56,000 nt of DNA from Planctomycetota bacterium (GTDB lineage Bacteria > Planctomycetota > Phycisphaerae > SM23-33), in NCBI GenBank assembly GCA_009908915.1, contig JAAAOJ010000010.1, forward strand, positions 1 through 56,000, in the 5' to 3' direction. Positions 44,360 through 52,390 of the stretch are shown piece after piece (positions within the stretch are counted from its first letter, which is position 1; every line of letters begins with the position of its first letter). The translations under genes were made by a program, and so were the position numbers. A model generated the notes under the pieces. The model ran no database searches. It was not told the DNA's origin and worked only from the letters and a program-made list of their open reading frames with translations.

Positions 44360-45361
44360 ATGCGCTACGTACTGTTACTGCTGACAACCGCAGTGGCCCT
44401 GACAGGTCCGGCCTGCGAGCAATCCGGACAAGGGCCTCGAACCATCGAACCGCGGGAACCGTCCCATCCCGCACCGGCAGCCGACGCTGCGGACGCCGAC
44501 GGCGACGTCATGGCGACCGTCAACGGCGAGCCGATTCCGATGGCGCGACTGCACGAAGCCCTCGTCACTGACTTCGGCAAGCCGATCGCCCAGCAGCTTA
44601 TCGCCAACGAGGTCGTCCGCCAGACGCTGCTCGAGAAGGGACTGCCCGTCGAGGTCTCCGAGAAGCAACTGCGTCAAGAGACCTATCGAGCAATGAACCA
44701 ACTATTCAACTTCCAGGACGAGCCGTCCTGGCCGCAGGTGGAGAATCTGCTCAACCAGTTCCTCAAGCAGAAGGGCCTGACGCGTCGGATCTGGGACATG
44801 TCCATGCGTCGCAACGCGCGCCTGATGCGATTGGCCGAGGTGCAGGTCGAGGTCACGCAGGATGAACTCATCCGCCAGTATCACATCGAGTACGGGGCGA
44901 AGTGGCGGGTGCGGCACATCCAGGTGCCCAATCTGGACACGGCCCAGGATCTCCTGGAGGAGCTCAAGGCGGGCACGGACTTTGAGAAGCTGGCTTTTGA
45001 GCATTCGACAAATCCGGATGCGAGGCAAGGCGCGTGGCTGCCGGAGTTGAGCGCCCGGGCCGATACACCGGGGGTGCCGAAAGCCCTCGTCCAGGCGGCC
45101 ATGGCCATGGAAACCCCGGGCGAGTTGAGCAACCCCGTCCAGGCCGGTACGAACTTCCATATTCTCAAGCTCGAAGAAATCATCCCCCCCAAGGACAAGG
45201 CCTTCGAGGACGTCCGGGCGACGCTTGAGCCGGCCGTCCGCGACCGGAAAGTCGTAGAACTGCAGCAGCAATTGCTGAAGGGCCTGATTGCTGCGGCCGA
45301 GATCGAGTATATTGACCCGACGCTGCGCGCGTCGATGCCGTCGGGAGATGACCATGACTGA
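44360..45361 (+). CDS. Parvulin-type (PpiC) peptidyl-prolyl isomerase lipoprotein
   Basis: 333 aa. Signal peptide with lipobox ([19 protein letters not shown]; Cys19). A SurA-N-like helical region (about 45-160, [16 protein letters not shown]) follows. Then comes a rotamase domain (about 185-285: [52 protein letters not shown]) and a C-terminal helix. It should fold outer-membrane or exported proteins in the periplasm, anchored as a lipoprotein (PrsA/SurA-like). The stop overlaps the next start by 8 nt, so the aminotransferase is translationally coupled. That link has no obvious functional logic. Confidence 0.92.
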   Translation: MRYVLLLLTTAVALTGPACEQSGQGPRTIEPREPSHPAPAADAADADGDVMATVNGEPIPMARLHEALVTDFGKPIAQQLIANEVVRQTLLEKGLPVEVSEKQLRQETYRAMNQLFNFQDEPSWPQVENLLNQFLKQKGLTRRIWDMSMRRNARLMRLAEVQVEVTQDELIRQYHIEYGAKWRVRHIQVPNLDTAQDLLEELKAGTDFEKLAFEHSTNPDARQGAWLPELSARADTPGVPKALVQAAMAMETPGELSNPVQAGTNFHILKLEEIIPPKDKAFEDVRATLEPAVRDRKVVELQQQLLKGLIAAAEIEYIDPTLRASMPSGDDHD

Positions 45362-46586
45362 CGAATGGACCATCAACGTGGCCGACCGGATCCGGCGACT
45401 GCCGCCGTACCTCTTCGGCACGATCAACCGCATGAAGTACGAGAAGCGCCGCGCGGGCGTGGACGTGATCGACCTGGGTATGGGCAATCCACTGGACCCG
45501 ACCCCGGAGACCATCGTCGAGAAGCTCTGCGAGGCCGCCCACGATCCGCGCAGCCACCGCTACAGCGCTTCGGCGGGCATCTTCAACCTGCGCCGCGACC
45601 TGGCCCGGCTGTACCAGCGAGTCTACGATGTGCAACTCGACCCGAAGCAGGAAGTCATCGCCACGATCGGCAGCAAGGAAGGGTTCAGCCACCTGTGCCT
45701 CGCGATGATGGGCCCGGGCGATACCGCCATCGTCGGCGATCCGTACTTCCCCATCCATGTATACTCGGTGGCCCTGGCAGGCGGCAACGTCATCAACGTC
45801 CCCATGGGCAACGACGAGGCCTTCCTCAAACGCATCCAGTACGTGGTCGAACACCTTTACCCCAAGCCGAAGCTGCTGATCCTGAACTATCCGCACAACC
45901 CCACGGCCATGACCGTCGACAACATCGGCTTCTTCGAGGCCGTCGTGGACCTCGCCCGGCGCGAGCGCATCTACGTGGTTCACGATTTTGCCTACTGGCG
46001 GACGTGCTTCGACGGCTACAAGGCGCCGTCGTTCATGCAGGCCCGCGGGGCCAAGGACGTCGGCGTGGAGTTCGTGACGTTCTCCAAGCCGTACAACATG
46101 GCCGGCTGGCGTGTGGGCTTCTGCGTCGGCAACCCGGAGATGGTCCGTGCGTTGGGCACGATCAAGGGCTACTACGATTACGGCATGTTCCAGGCCATCC
46201 AGGTCGCCAGCATCATTGCGATGCGCGAGTGCGAAGAGGATATCGTGGCCCAGAACGCACTGTACCAACAGCGTCGCGACGTGGTCGTTGGCGGACTGCG
46301 GCGACTCGGCTGGGACGTTCCGAGCCCGCGCGGCACCATGTTCGTCTGGGCGAAGGTCTCCGGGGCACACCTGGCGGGCCAGGGCACGATTGATTTCTCC
46401 CTGCGGCTGCTGGAGGAGGCGGAAGTGGTGGTCAGTCCCGGCCGGGCCTTCGGCGAACAGGGCGAGGGCTACGTGCGCATCGCGCTGGTGGAGAACGAGC
46501 AGCGTCTCAAGCAGGCCATCCGGCAGATCGACCGGGCGCTGAACAAGGGCATCGTGGCCCCCTCGGCCAGCAAGCTCAAGAAGTAG
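45354..46586 (+). CDS. Class I/II PLP aminotransferase (AlaC/DapL-like)
   Basis: 410 aa, fold-type I aminotransferase. Residues: [20 protein letters not shown] at the N-terminus and [12 protein letters not shown] (substrate carboxylate). [18 protein letters not shown] follows, then LNYPHNPTA and the PLP-Schiff-base Lys in [19 protein letters not shown] (about 245). The phosphate-binding Arg is within that motif. Closest in pattern to glutamate-pyruvate transaminase AlaC. The related LL-diaminopimelate aminotransferase DapL2 is possible, since dapF is also in the window. Start: ATG 45354 with GGAG at 6 nt (ATG 45348 is the alternative), overlapping the parvulin gene. Confidence 0.88.
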   Translation: MTDEWTINVADRIRRLPPYLFGTINRMKYEKRRAGVDVIDLGMGNPLDPTPETIVEKLCEAAHDPRSHRYSASAGIFNLRRDLARLYQRVYDVQLDPKQEVIATIGSKEGFSHLCLAMMGPGDTAIVGDPYFPIHVYSVALAGGNVINVPMGNDEAFLKRIQYVVEHLYPKPKLLILNYPHNPTAMTVDNIGFFEAVVDLARRERIYVVHDFAYWRTCFDGYKAPSFMQARGAKDVGVEFVTFSKPYNMAGWRVGFCVGNPEMVRALGTIKGYYDYGMFQAIQVASIIAMRECEEDIVAQNALYQQRRDVVVGGLRRLGWDVPSPRGTMFVWAKVSGAHLAGQGTIDFSLRLLEEAEVVVSPGRAFGEQGEGYVRIALVENEQRLKQAIRQIDRALNKGIVAPSASKLKK

Positions 46587-46618
46587 AGCGATAGCGTCCA
46601 CAGATTTCACGCTTGAAC

Positions 46619-46643
46619 TCAGCGGCGGTACTCCGTCCGCTGA
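46619..46643 (+). terminator. Candidate terminator hairpin after the aminotransferase
   Basis: TCAGCGG (46619-46625) and CCGCTGA (46637-46643) form a perfect 7-bp stem; a TTTTTT run follows about 18 nt later. The distance weakens the call. Confidence 0.4.
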
Positions 46644-46702
46644 AGTGACTTGTTCGAATCTGTTTTTTCTCTCGCCAAGCCGCCAAGATCGCCAAGGATT
46701 GA

Positions 46703-47060
46703 TTATTCTGGCAGCCCGTTGACCGTGCGAGTGATGCCACGCTTCATCATGTCCTCACCGACGTTCAGTCGGTAACCGAGCTTCATGCCGGTGAGCTTCA
46801 AATAGGTCAGACGCTTCTTCTTGTGGGCATTGGTGATCCGCTCAACGGACTTCAGCTCGATGATAACCTTCCTCTCGACAACAATATCGGCCCGGTAGCC
46901 TTCGTCGAAACGCACGCCCCGGCACACAATGGCAATCGGCAATCCGGATCTCATCCAGAAGGACGACCTCGTCGACCGTCTCCAGCCGTCCTGGACCATG
47001 TTCACGATGAACCGCAATAGCAGCGTCCACGATTTCTTTGCCTATGCTGTTCTCATCCAT
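46703..47060 (-). pseudogene. GxxExxY protein (PD-(D/E)XK-like), frameshifted
   Basis: The N-terminal part (MDENSIGKEIVDAAIAVHREHGPGRLETV, from 47060) and the C-terminal part (CRGVRFDEGYRADIVVERKVIIELKSVERI through GITRTVNGLPE) of one GxxExxY family protein lie in two frames. They join near 46946, consistent with one inserted or two deleted bases. The family GxxExxY motif would be GRLETVDE (Tyr replaced by Asp). The D...ELK residues of the nuclease-like core are present. About 119 codons in total, the normal length. The function of the family is unknown. Short CGCCAAG-type sequences flank it on both sides. Programmed frameshifting or an assembly error cannot be excluded. Confidence 0.75.
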
Positions 47061-47254
47061 CGTTGCGATCTTTGCGCCTTGGTGAGAGTCATTCTTCCTG
47101 TCTTCGAACGCTTGGGATACAGCAAGAGGAGTGCGGAGACGTTGACGGTGCGTTGCTCGGACGATTTGACGATGCAGACGACGGCGACGGCTCATCGTAC
47201 TGCACGATTCCCGCCGCGACGACCGTCACGCCAGCCGTTGGGCGTGGCAGGCCG

Positions 47255-48538
47255 CTACTCGCCGGTCGTGAGAATGAGCGTATTGTTCTGCCCGCCGAAG
47301 CCAAAGCTGTTTGACATCACCGTGCGAACCTCCGCCTTGCGAGGCTCGTTGGGAATGTAGTCCAGATCGCACTCCGGATCGGGCGCATGGAGATTCATCG
47401 TCGGCGGGAGGACCTGATCCCGCATGGCCCGGATGCACGTGATGAGTTCGGTCGCGCCGGCGGCGGCAATGAGATGCCCGAGCATGCTCTTGGCACTGGA
47501 GATCGGGACCGTGGTCTCGTCGCCGAAGACAGCCTTCATGGCCCGGGTTTCGACCTGGTCGTTCTGCTTGGTACCCGTGCCGTGGGCCGAGATGTAATCG
47601 ATATCGTCGGTGCTCACACCGGCATCGTCGAGGGCGGCCCGCATGCTGGTTGCCGCGCCGTCGCCTTCGGGGTCCTGGTCGGTGATGCGAAAGGCGTCCG
47701 CCGAGGCGCCGTAGCCGACGATCTCGGCGAGGATGTCGGCACCGCGGGCCTTGGCCTGTTCGTAGCTCTCGATGATCAGGATGCTGGCGCCCTCGCCCAG
47801 GACAAAGCCTTCCCGGGTGAGGTCGAACGGGCGGCTGGCCGTCGGGATATCATCATTGCGTTGCGAGAGAGCGGTCAGGCGGTTGAAACCGGTCAGCCCG
47901 AACGGGTGAATCATGCTGTGCGCGCCGCCGGAGACGATTGTCTCGGCCATCCCGTAGCGAATCTGCATGGCGGCTTCGCCGAGCGCCTGGGTGGAGGCGG
48001 CACACGCGGTGAGCACATTGAACGCCGGCCCGACGATATCAAACTGCGCCGCGAGGTGCGCGACGACCATGTTGGATTCCTGCTCGATCTCGCGATGCAG
48101 TTCCATGCGCTCGAAAGCGAGCTTCGGCCAGACATCCGTGTCGACCTGGCCGTCCTTCCAGGAGTCAACAAGCAGGCCGACAAACTTCTCGAAGTCGAGG
48201 CTGCCCTCGCCGCTGCCGAGGTAGATACCGGTGCGTTCAGGATCCAGGCCGTCCCACGCGTCGAGGCCGGCCTGCGTCCAGGCCTGCTGCGCGGCGGCAA
48301 TGGCGAACTGGCAGTGGCGTCCGGCGTGGCCGTGCTTGTCTGCATCGTCGAGATGGTCGGCGAGGCTGAAGTCCTTGACCTGTGCGGCGAACGTGGTGGG
48401 GAAGGTGCTGGCATCGAACAGTTCGATGGGGCTGGGCGCAAGCTGCCCGTCCAACAGGGCCTGCCACGTCGAGTCTACGTCGTGGCCCAGCGGGTTGATC
48501 GTCCCCATGCCGGTTATGACAACACGTCGCATTCGCAT
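47255..48538 (-). CDS. fabF: Beta-ketoacyl-ACP synthase II (FabF-like), catalytically complete
   Basis: 427 aa. Condenses malonyl-ACP with an acyl chain. All three catalytic residues are visible: Cys in FNVLTACAAST (about 178), His in YISAHGTGTKQND (about 320) and His in AKSMLGHLIAAAGATE (about 355). The thiolase-fold ends NSFGFGGQNNTLIL. It is the last gene of a five-gene operon and follows a ketosynthase homologue that lacks the catalytic triad by 17 bp; the two probably form a KS/chain-length-factor-like heterodimer. The start at 48538 follows GGAG. An imperfect GTCACGCC/GGCGTGGC hairpin (47225-47248) without a T-run lies beyond the stop. Confidence 0.92.
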   Translation of the reverse strand: MRMRRVVITGMGTINPLGHDVDSTWQALLDGQLAPSPIELFDASTFPTTFAAQVKDFSLADHLDDADKHGHAGRHCQFAIAAAQQAWTQAGLDAWDGLDPERTGIYLGSGEGSLDFEKFVGLLVDSWKDGQVDTDVWPKLAFERMELHREIEQESNMVVAHLAAQFDIVGPAFNVLTACAASTQALGEAAMQIRYGMAETIVSGGAHSMIHPFGLTGFNRLTALSQRNDDIPTASRPFDLTREGFVLGEGASILIIESYEQAKARGADILAEIVGYGASADAFRITDQDPEGDGAATSMRAALDDAGVSTDDIDYISAHGTGTKQNDQVETRAMKAVFGDETTVPISSAKSMLGHLIAAAGATELITCIRAMRDQVLPPTMNLHAPDPECDLDYIPNEPRKAEVRTVMSNSFGFGGQNNTLILTTGE

Positions 48539-48555
48539 GTGCTCCGGGTGCGGGT

Positions 48556-49866
48556 TCAGACTTTCTTCAGTACCACCGCGCCGCTTTGGCCGCCGACTGT
48601 AAAAGCAGCGCAGACCACGCAGTTGAGGTCCAGATTGCGGGCTTCGGCGGCGACACTCAATTCGCAGCCTTCGGCCGGCTGGGTGTGGTTCCGTGTCGGC
48701 GGCAGCTTGCCGGCCTCGATGGCCTTGCCGGCCAGCGCCAGTTGCATGCCGGCCGTGCCGGCGTACAGCGTGCCCATCGCCGCGGTGTAACTGTAGGCGG
48801 GAATAGAAGCGGTCCGTTCGCCGAGGGCGCTCTTCCAGGCGACTGCCTCGGCGAGGTCTTCGCCCGGCACGCCCGTGCCCTGGGTGAAGATCGCGTCGAC
48901 ATCGTCGGCGGTCACGCCCGCCATCGTCATGGCGTTACGGACGGCCAATCCGAGGTTGCCGGCGGTGGCCTTCTCGATTTCGATGCCGGCCGGGTCGCAT
49001 GCCGCCCCAAAGCCGGCGACTTCGGCATAGATTCTCGCACCGCGCTGTCGAGCGTGTTCGAGTTCTTCGACGATCACCAGCCCCCCGCCTTCGCCGACCG
49101 TCGTGCCGTCTGCGTCCGCATCGAACGGACGAATCGCCTCGGTCGGACGATCGTTCCGCGTCGTGCAGAGGCGCCCCAGCAGCCCCTGGCGGAGCAGGCC
49201 CATCGGGTTGATCTTGCTTTCGGCGCCGCCGGAGATTGCCACGTCGGCGGTGTTCCGCATGATGTACATGGCCGCTTCAGCCGTCGCGAGATGGCCGGAC
49301 GCATCGCCGCAGGTGATGCAGTTGCTCGGCCCGCGGGCGTTGTGAATGATGGTCACGTGGCAACTGAGCATGTTCGGCAGGTACTTCAGCAACCACAGGG
49401 GCGTGAGGTTGTTGATGCCAGTCTCGCCCCAGAGCTTGTAGTCGAACTTGCCGTCCTTGACAGCAGTGTTGATCGCCACGCCAAGCTCGTTGAGTTCGGT
49501 ACAGATCAGCCCCGCACCGATATTGCAGCCGATGCGTTTAGCGGGGACGGTCATCTCCTCGCCGTCGCTCGTGCCGCGCGTCTCGAGGTCGGCATTGCGA
49601 AAGGCCTGGTCAGCGGCGGCGACGACAATTTCGATGTCGCGAGCCATGACCTTGACGGCCTTGCGGTAGCTCTTGGGGACGAACCTGCGCGCGGAGAAGT
49701 CCTGGATCTGCCCGGCAAAGGTCACCGGGAAGTTGCCCGGGTCGAACAGGTCGAAAGTACGCAGTCCCGAGGCTCCGTCCAGCAGCGCCTGGAAGGTATC
49801 GTCGACGCCGATGCCCAGCGGGCTGACGACGCCGAGACCGGTCAGCACGGCACGGCGATCAGGCAT
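48556..49866 (-). CDS. Ketosynthase homologue lacking the catalytic triad (CLF-like)
   Basis: 436 aa with a full ketosynthase fold (RRAVLTGLGVVSPLGIG at the start; AFTVGGQSGAVVL at the end). Aligned to FabF, the nucleophile position in ARGPSNCITCGDASG is Asp rather than Cys. The first histidine motif reads IFTQGTGVPGED (His to Gln), and the second YTAAMGTLYAGTAG (His to Thr). It cannot condense by the usual mechanism and is best read as a chain-length-factor-like partner of the downstream ketosynthase. A cysteine two residues before the Asp is the only candidate nucleophile. The start at 49866 has GGAG at 9 nt and overlaps the upstream dehydratase gene by 8 nt. Confidence 0.88.
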   Translation of the reverse strand: MPDRRAVLTGLGVVSPLGIGVDDTFQALLDGASGLRTFDLFDPGNFPVTFAGQIQDFSARRFVPKSYRKAVKVMARDIEIVVAAADQAFRNADLETRGTSDGEEMTVPAKRIGCNIGAGLICTELNELGVAINTAVKDGKFDYKLWGETGINNLTPLWLLKYLPNMLSCHVTIIHNARGPSNCITCGDASGHLATAEAAMYIMRNTADVAISGGAESKINPMGLLRQGLLGRLCTTRNDRPTEAIRPFDADADGTTVGEGGGLVIVEELEHARQRGARIYAEVAGFGAACDPAGIEIEKATAGNLGLAVRNAMTMAGVTADDVDAIFTQGTGVPGEDLAEAVAWKSALGERTASIPAYSYTAAMGTLYAGTAGMQLALAGKAIEAGKLPPTRNHTQPAEGCELSVAAEARNLDLNCVVCAAFTVGGQSGAVVLKKV

Positions 49867-50335
49867 GGTCACCGTCTCCGATGAATGGCGAGAGCAGCCG
49901 CTGGAAGCTCTCGGTGAACACGAAGCCCTTTGGCAGTTCCCTGCCGATGGCGCTTTCGTTCGCGTAGGAGAACATCATGCGGATGTTGCCGATGACGTCG
50001 CCGTTGCGATGGATCGTCCCCTCGATGCTGCCGCCGGCCTCGCCGAGGTGCTCGACAATGGCCTCATAGATCAGTTGGTCGCCGGGAGTGGCGATGTCCG
50101 TGAATTCGGCGCGCGTGACCTTGGCCAGCACAACGTCATTGGCAAAGCCGTCGGCCTGACCGACCAGCAGCCCCGCCGTCTGTGCCATGCCTTCGATCAT
50201 GAGGGATGCGGGCATAACGGGGTAGGCCTGCCAATGGTCGTGCAGGTGTTCCTCGGCAAGCGAGACGTTCTTGATGGCGACGGCTCGCGTGCGGGGCTCG
50301 AATTCGGTAAAGCGATCTATCCAGATCCAGCGCAT
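49859..50335 (-). CDS. FabZ/FabA-like 3-hydroxyacyl-ACP dehydratase (hotdog), copy 2
   Basis: 158 aa, single hotdog domain. The catalytic His is at residue 34 (HDHWQAYPVMPASL) and Glu at 48 (IEGMAQTAG), aligning with the HFPGxPxxPGVL and EAMAQ motifs of FabZ. The HWQAYP and MPASL variants are unusual. Paralogous to the gene at 50896-51408, with His and Glu at identical positions. It lies between the ACP and the CLF-like gene. Start: GGAG 7 nt before ATG 50335. It likely dehydrates a 3-hydroxyacyl group on the neighbouring ACP, or acts with its paralogue as a heterodimer (inference). Confidence 0.85.
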   Translation of the reverse strand: MRWIWIDRFTEFEPRTRAVAIKNVSLAEEHLHDHWQAYPVMPASLMIEGMAQTAGLLVGQADGFANDVVLAKVTRAEFTDIATPGDQLIYEAIVEHLGEAGGSIEGTIHRNGDVIGNIRMMFSYANESAIGRELPKGFVFTESFQRLLSPFIGDGDHA

Positions 50336-50392
50336 AACGTACTCCGCGACGAGCGAGTCAAGGCAGCGTGGCGGCGGGTGTTTGCCGCGCGA

Positions 50393-50782
50393 TCAGCCGT
50401 CGACCTTGTTCGAAACGTAGTTGACGATGGTCTGTACCTTGAAGATCTCGGGCATCTTGTTGATGTCCGGATCCTGCTCAAAGTCACTGAAATCCGCATG
50501 CGGCATGCGGTCCTTGAGTTCCTTCAGCCCGGCGTCGGTCATTTTACCGTCCTGCACGAACTCGGGGTTGTTCAGGATATTGTCCGGGAACAACTCGCCG
50601 CGCGGGATCTTGATATCGAAAGCCTTCTCCAGGTGGAAGACGATATCGAGGAAGTCGATCGACTCGGCTCCGAGGTCTTCACGGAGGGTGGCCTCGGGGG
50701 TGACCTCGTCGTCATCCACTCCGAGCGTTTCCACCAGCGTCTCCTGCACCTTCTCGAAGATTTCCTGTTCACTCATCGGCAT
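50393..50782 (-). CDS. Extended acyl carrier protein
   Basis: 129 aa. The first 60 residues are a normal ACP: FEKVQETLVETLGVDDDEVTPEATLREDLGAESIDFLDIVFHLEKAF. Ser41 in AESID is the phosphopantetheine site, where the DSL motif reads ESI. After IPRGELFPDN an acidic, Met/Asp-rich insertion of about 55 residues (about 58-115) separates helices III and IV. The final helix is IFKVQTIVNYVSNKV. House-keeping ACPs are about 78 aa, so this is a dedicated carrier. AAGGAG lies 11 nt upstream of ATG 50782; Met at 50776 is the alternative. It is central in the operon between the two dehydratases. Confidence 0.9.
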   Translation of the reverse strand: MPMSEQEIFEKVQETLVETLGVDDDEVTPEATLREDLGAESIDFLDIVFHLEKAFDIKIPRGELFPDNILNNPEFVQDGKMTDAGLKELKDRMPHADFSDFEQDPDINKMPEIFKVQTIVNYVSNKVDG

Positions 50783-50895
50783 GGGTATCTCATCTCCTTA
50801 TGGTTCGCCTTGACCCGCGCCGCTTCTTGCCGCAAGGGCCGGGCCGGGAGTTCCATAGATATAGGCCGTTACGGCCACAATGTCAACGATTTAGC

Positions 50896-51408
50896 TCAAG
50901 CCTCCGCGGCTTGGGATGCCTCGGCGGCGGCCAGCGCCCCGGGGCCTCCGATCAACGCGAAGGTTTCCTTCAACTGTTCCACGATGCGACGGTCGGCGTG
51001 GGCGGGCTCACTTCCCGGGCCTCCGACGTTGCGCCACATCAGTTCCAGCTTCGCCGAGACGGCGGGCGTCTCGCCAACACTGCCGCTGGCGGTGAACGCC
51101 GCGCTGTCGTCGTCCATCGTCTTCACGGACACCTCGCAGCGGAGCGTGTTGCCCGGCCGGAGGAAGTAGTTGTATCTGGCGTTTCGGGCCGTCTTGAGAA
51201 CCACGATACTGTTGGCGTAGTCTTGCGCCAGCCGAACCAGCCACGCAGCCGATTGGGTCATCGCCTCGATCATCAGCACACCGGGGAGGATTGGAAAGGA
51301 CGGAAAGTGATCCGCCAGATACTCCTCGGCCAGACTCAGCGTCTTGACCGTGACGATCCTCTCGCCCGGCTGCAGCAACTCGATTCGGTCGATTAACTGA
51401 AACTTCAT
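50896..51408 (-). CDS. FabZ-like 3-hydroxyacyl-ACP dehydratase (hotdog), copy 1
   Basis: 170 aa. Canonical hotdog dehydratase motifs: His34 in DHFPSFPILPGVL and Glu48 in MIEAMTQSAAWLV. After the fold (to about 135) an Ala-rich helical tail (about 145-170) has no FabZ counterpart. It is the first gene of the five-gene operon, 113 bp before the ACP gene. I see no good Shine-Dalgarno or promoter. A GCCTCC/GGAGGC hairpin (51445-51460) lies about 40 bp upstream. The usual product would be a trans-2-enoyl-ACP. Confidence 0.88.
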   Translation of the reverse strand: MKFQLIDRIELLQPGERIVTVKTLSLAEEYLADHFPSFPILPGVLMIEAMTQSAAWLVRLAQDYANSIVVLKTARNARYNYFLRPGNTLRCEVSVKTMDDDSAAFTASGSVGETPAVSAKLELMWRNVGGPGSEPAHADRRIVEQLKETFALIGGPGALAAAEASQAAEA

Positions 51409-51637
51409 GTCGTTCTTAGTGTCAGCGTCAGCACAATGGATACCGCCTCCGGTTGGAGGCGAACTGCGAGGTTTTAGTCATTCGAGGCCAATCTTGCAAG
51501 ACCATTTTAGAAGCAAAAGTACACAGGCCGCTGAACGTCGCTCAGGCCGGCCCGCCCGCCAAGCGTCGCGGGAACAGAATCGATGCGGTCGGGAAGCGAC
51601 GATTTGTCGAACGGTGGCGACGCTCCGACGTCATGTT

Positions 51638-51790
51638 TCAGCGTTCCACTTCCGCTCGTGCCGCCGCGCGGAAGTCGGTCGGCGACAGGCCGGTCGCGCG
51701 GCGGAAGGCCTTGCCGAGCCGCTGGACGTCCGGTTCGTCGAGCGCGACCGTCACTTCGTGGCAGGCGATGCATGCCCGCCCGCTGCCGCT
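51638..51790 (-). pseudogene. Possible remnant of an AraC-type HTH
   Basis: The reading frame ends with RLGKAFRRATGLSPTDFRA, close to the second AraC helix-turn-helix signature (aFrratGlSPtxfR). No matching first HTH or ligand domain follows in any frame. A decayed C-terminus is the simplest reading; the CIACHE heme-like motif before it is probably chance. Confidence 0.3.
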
Positions 51791-52033
51791 GTTGAGCAAG
51801 CTGGACCTGACCGGCACGAACGTCGGCGCGACGCTGACGGTCCGCGAGATCCGCGACCACCTGCCCAACGCGGTCATCAACGGCCAGCTCGCGCCGTTCA
51901 CGTTCGGGGACAAGGTGCACATCGCTGCGGATCAGTCAGATGTGTCAGCCCCGGCCGCGCGCCCGGGGGGACAAGCCCCCGCCAGGTTCCAGCCCCGTAG
52001 GGGTGGCGCAAACGCCGGCCTGTCTCGCCCCTA

Positions 52034-52194
52034 TCAGCCCGTTTAGAAAGCTATCGCTACTGCGGCCGGGCCTTCTGCCTGCGCGTCTCCGTCGCGAAAA
52101 CTCGATGAATGTACTCATTCGCCTATGTTTTCGCTTCTGGATGCTCGGCAAAATGCCTCGGCCTCGCGACGCGATCCATTTCTAAACGGACTGC
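52034..52194 (+). repeat. MITE-like repeat R1, third full-length copy
   Basis: About 161 bp from TCAGCCCGTTTAGAAAGCT to TTTCTAAACGGACTGC, in the same orientation as 26021-26193. Both ends carry the same G-to-A change (CGTTTAGAAA/TTTCTAAACG), so the inverted repeat has stayed paired. Confidence 0.7.
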
Positions 52195-52205
52195 TATGGG
52201 GCTCA

Positions 52206-52242
52206 TGCCTCTTGAGGCATCGCTCGTGGGCTCGCGCCCACG
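52206..52242. repeat. Pair of perfect short hairpins
   Basis: TGCCTC-TT-GAGGCA (52206-52219) and CGTGGGC-TCGC-GCCCACG (52225-52242), back to back. They resemble mobile extragenic palindromes. Confidence 0.5.
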
Positions 52243-52390
52243 GCTCCTCCTGCCAGGCCCCGCTATGTAGCAACGTGTCAATGCTCATCTCGGACAGGCA
52301 CGTCTGGAACGCTGATCACAAGCAACCTTCGGGGCCTTGGAACCAGGAAACGCGCCGCCACACGTGGCGGCACGACCGTGGCGTGCGGCC

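Larger units (their letters stand above)
51409..52390. other. Repeat-dense, mostly non-coding region
   Basis: Nearly 1 kb without an intact gene. It holds a possible regulator remnant (51638-51790), a palindromic extragenic segment CCAGCCCCGTAGGGGTGGC at about 51990, an R1 element (52034-52194) and two hairpins (52206-52242). Confidence 0.55.

Noticed and set aside
45180..46610. Long minus-strand ORF (476 codons) opposite the aminotransferase gene
   Set aside because: It mirrors a clearly identified plus-strand gene, has no recognisable domain, and has a composition typical of antisense frames in GC-rich DNA.
46653..46663. GTTCGAATC sequence as a possible tRNA T-loop
   Set aside because: No acceptor, anticodon or D arm can be formed around it.
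51638..51922. Cytochrome c-like CIACHE heme motif
   Set aside because: Single CxxCH in an ORF with no signal peptide or cytochrome context; the same frame looks more like AraC-family debris.
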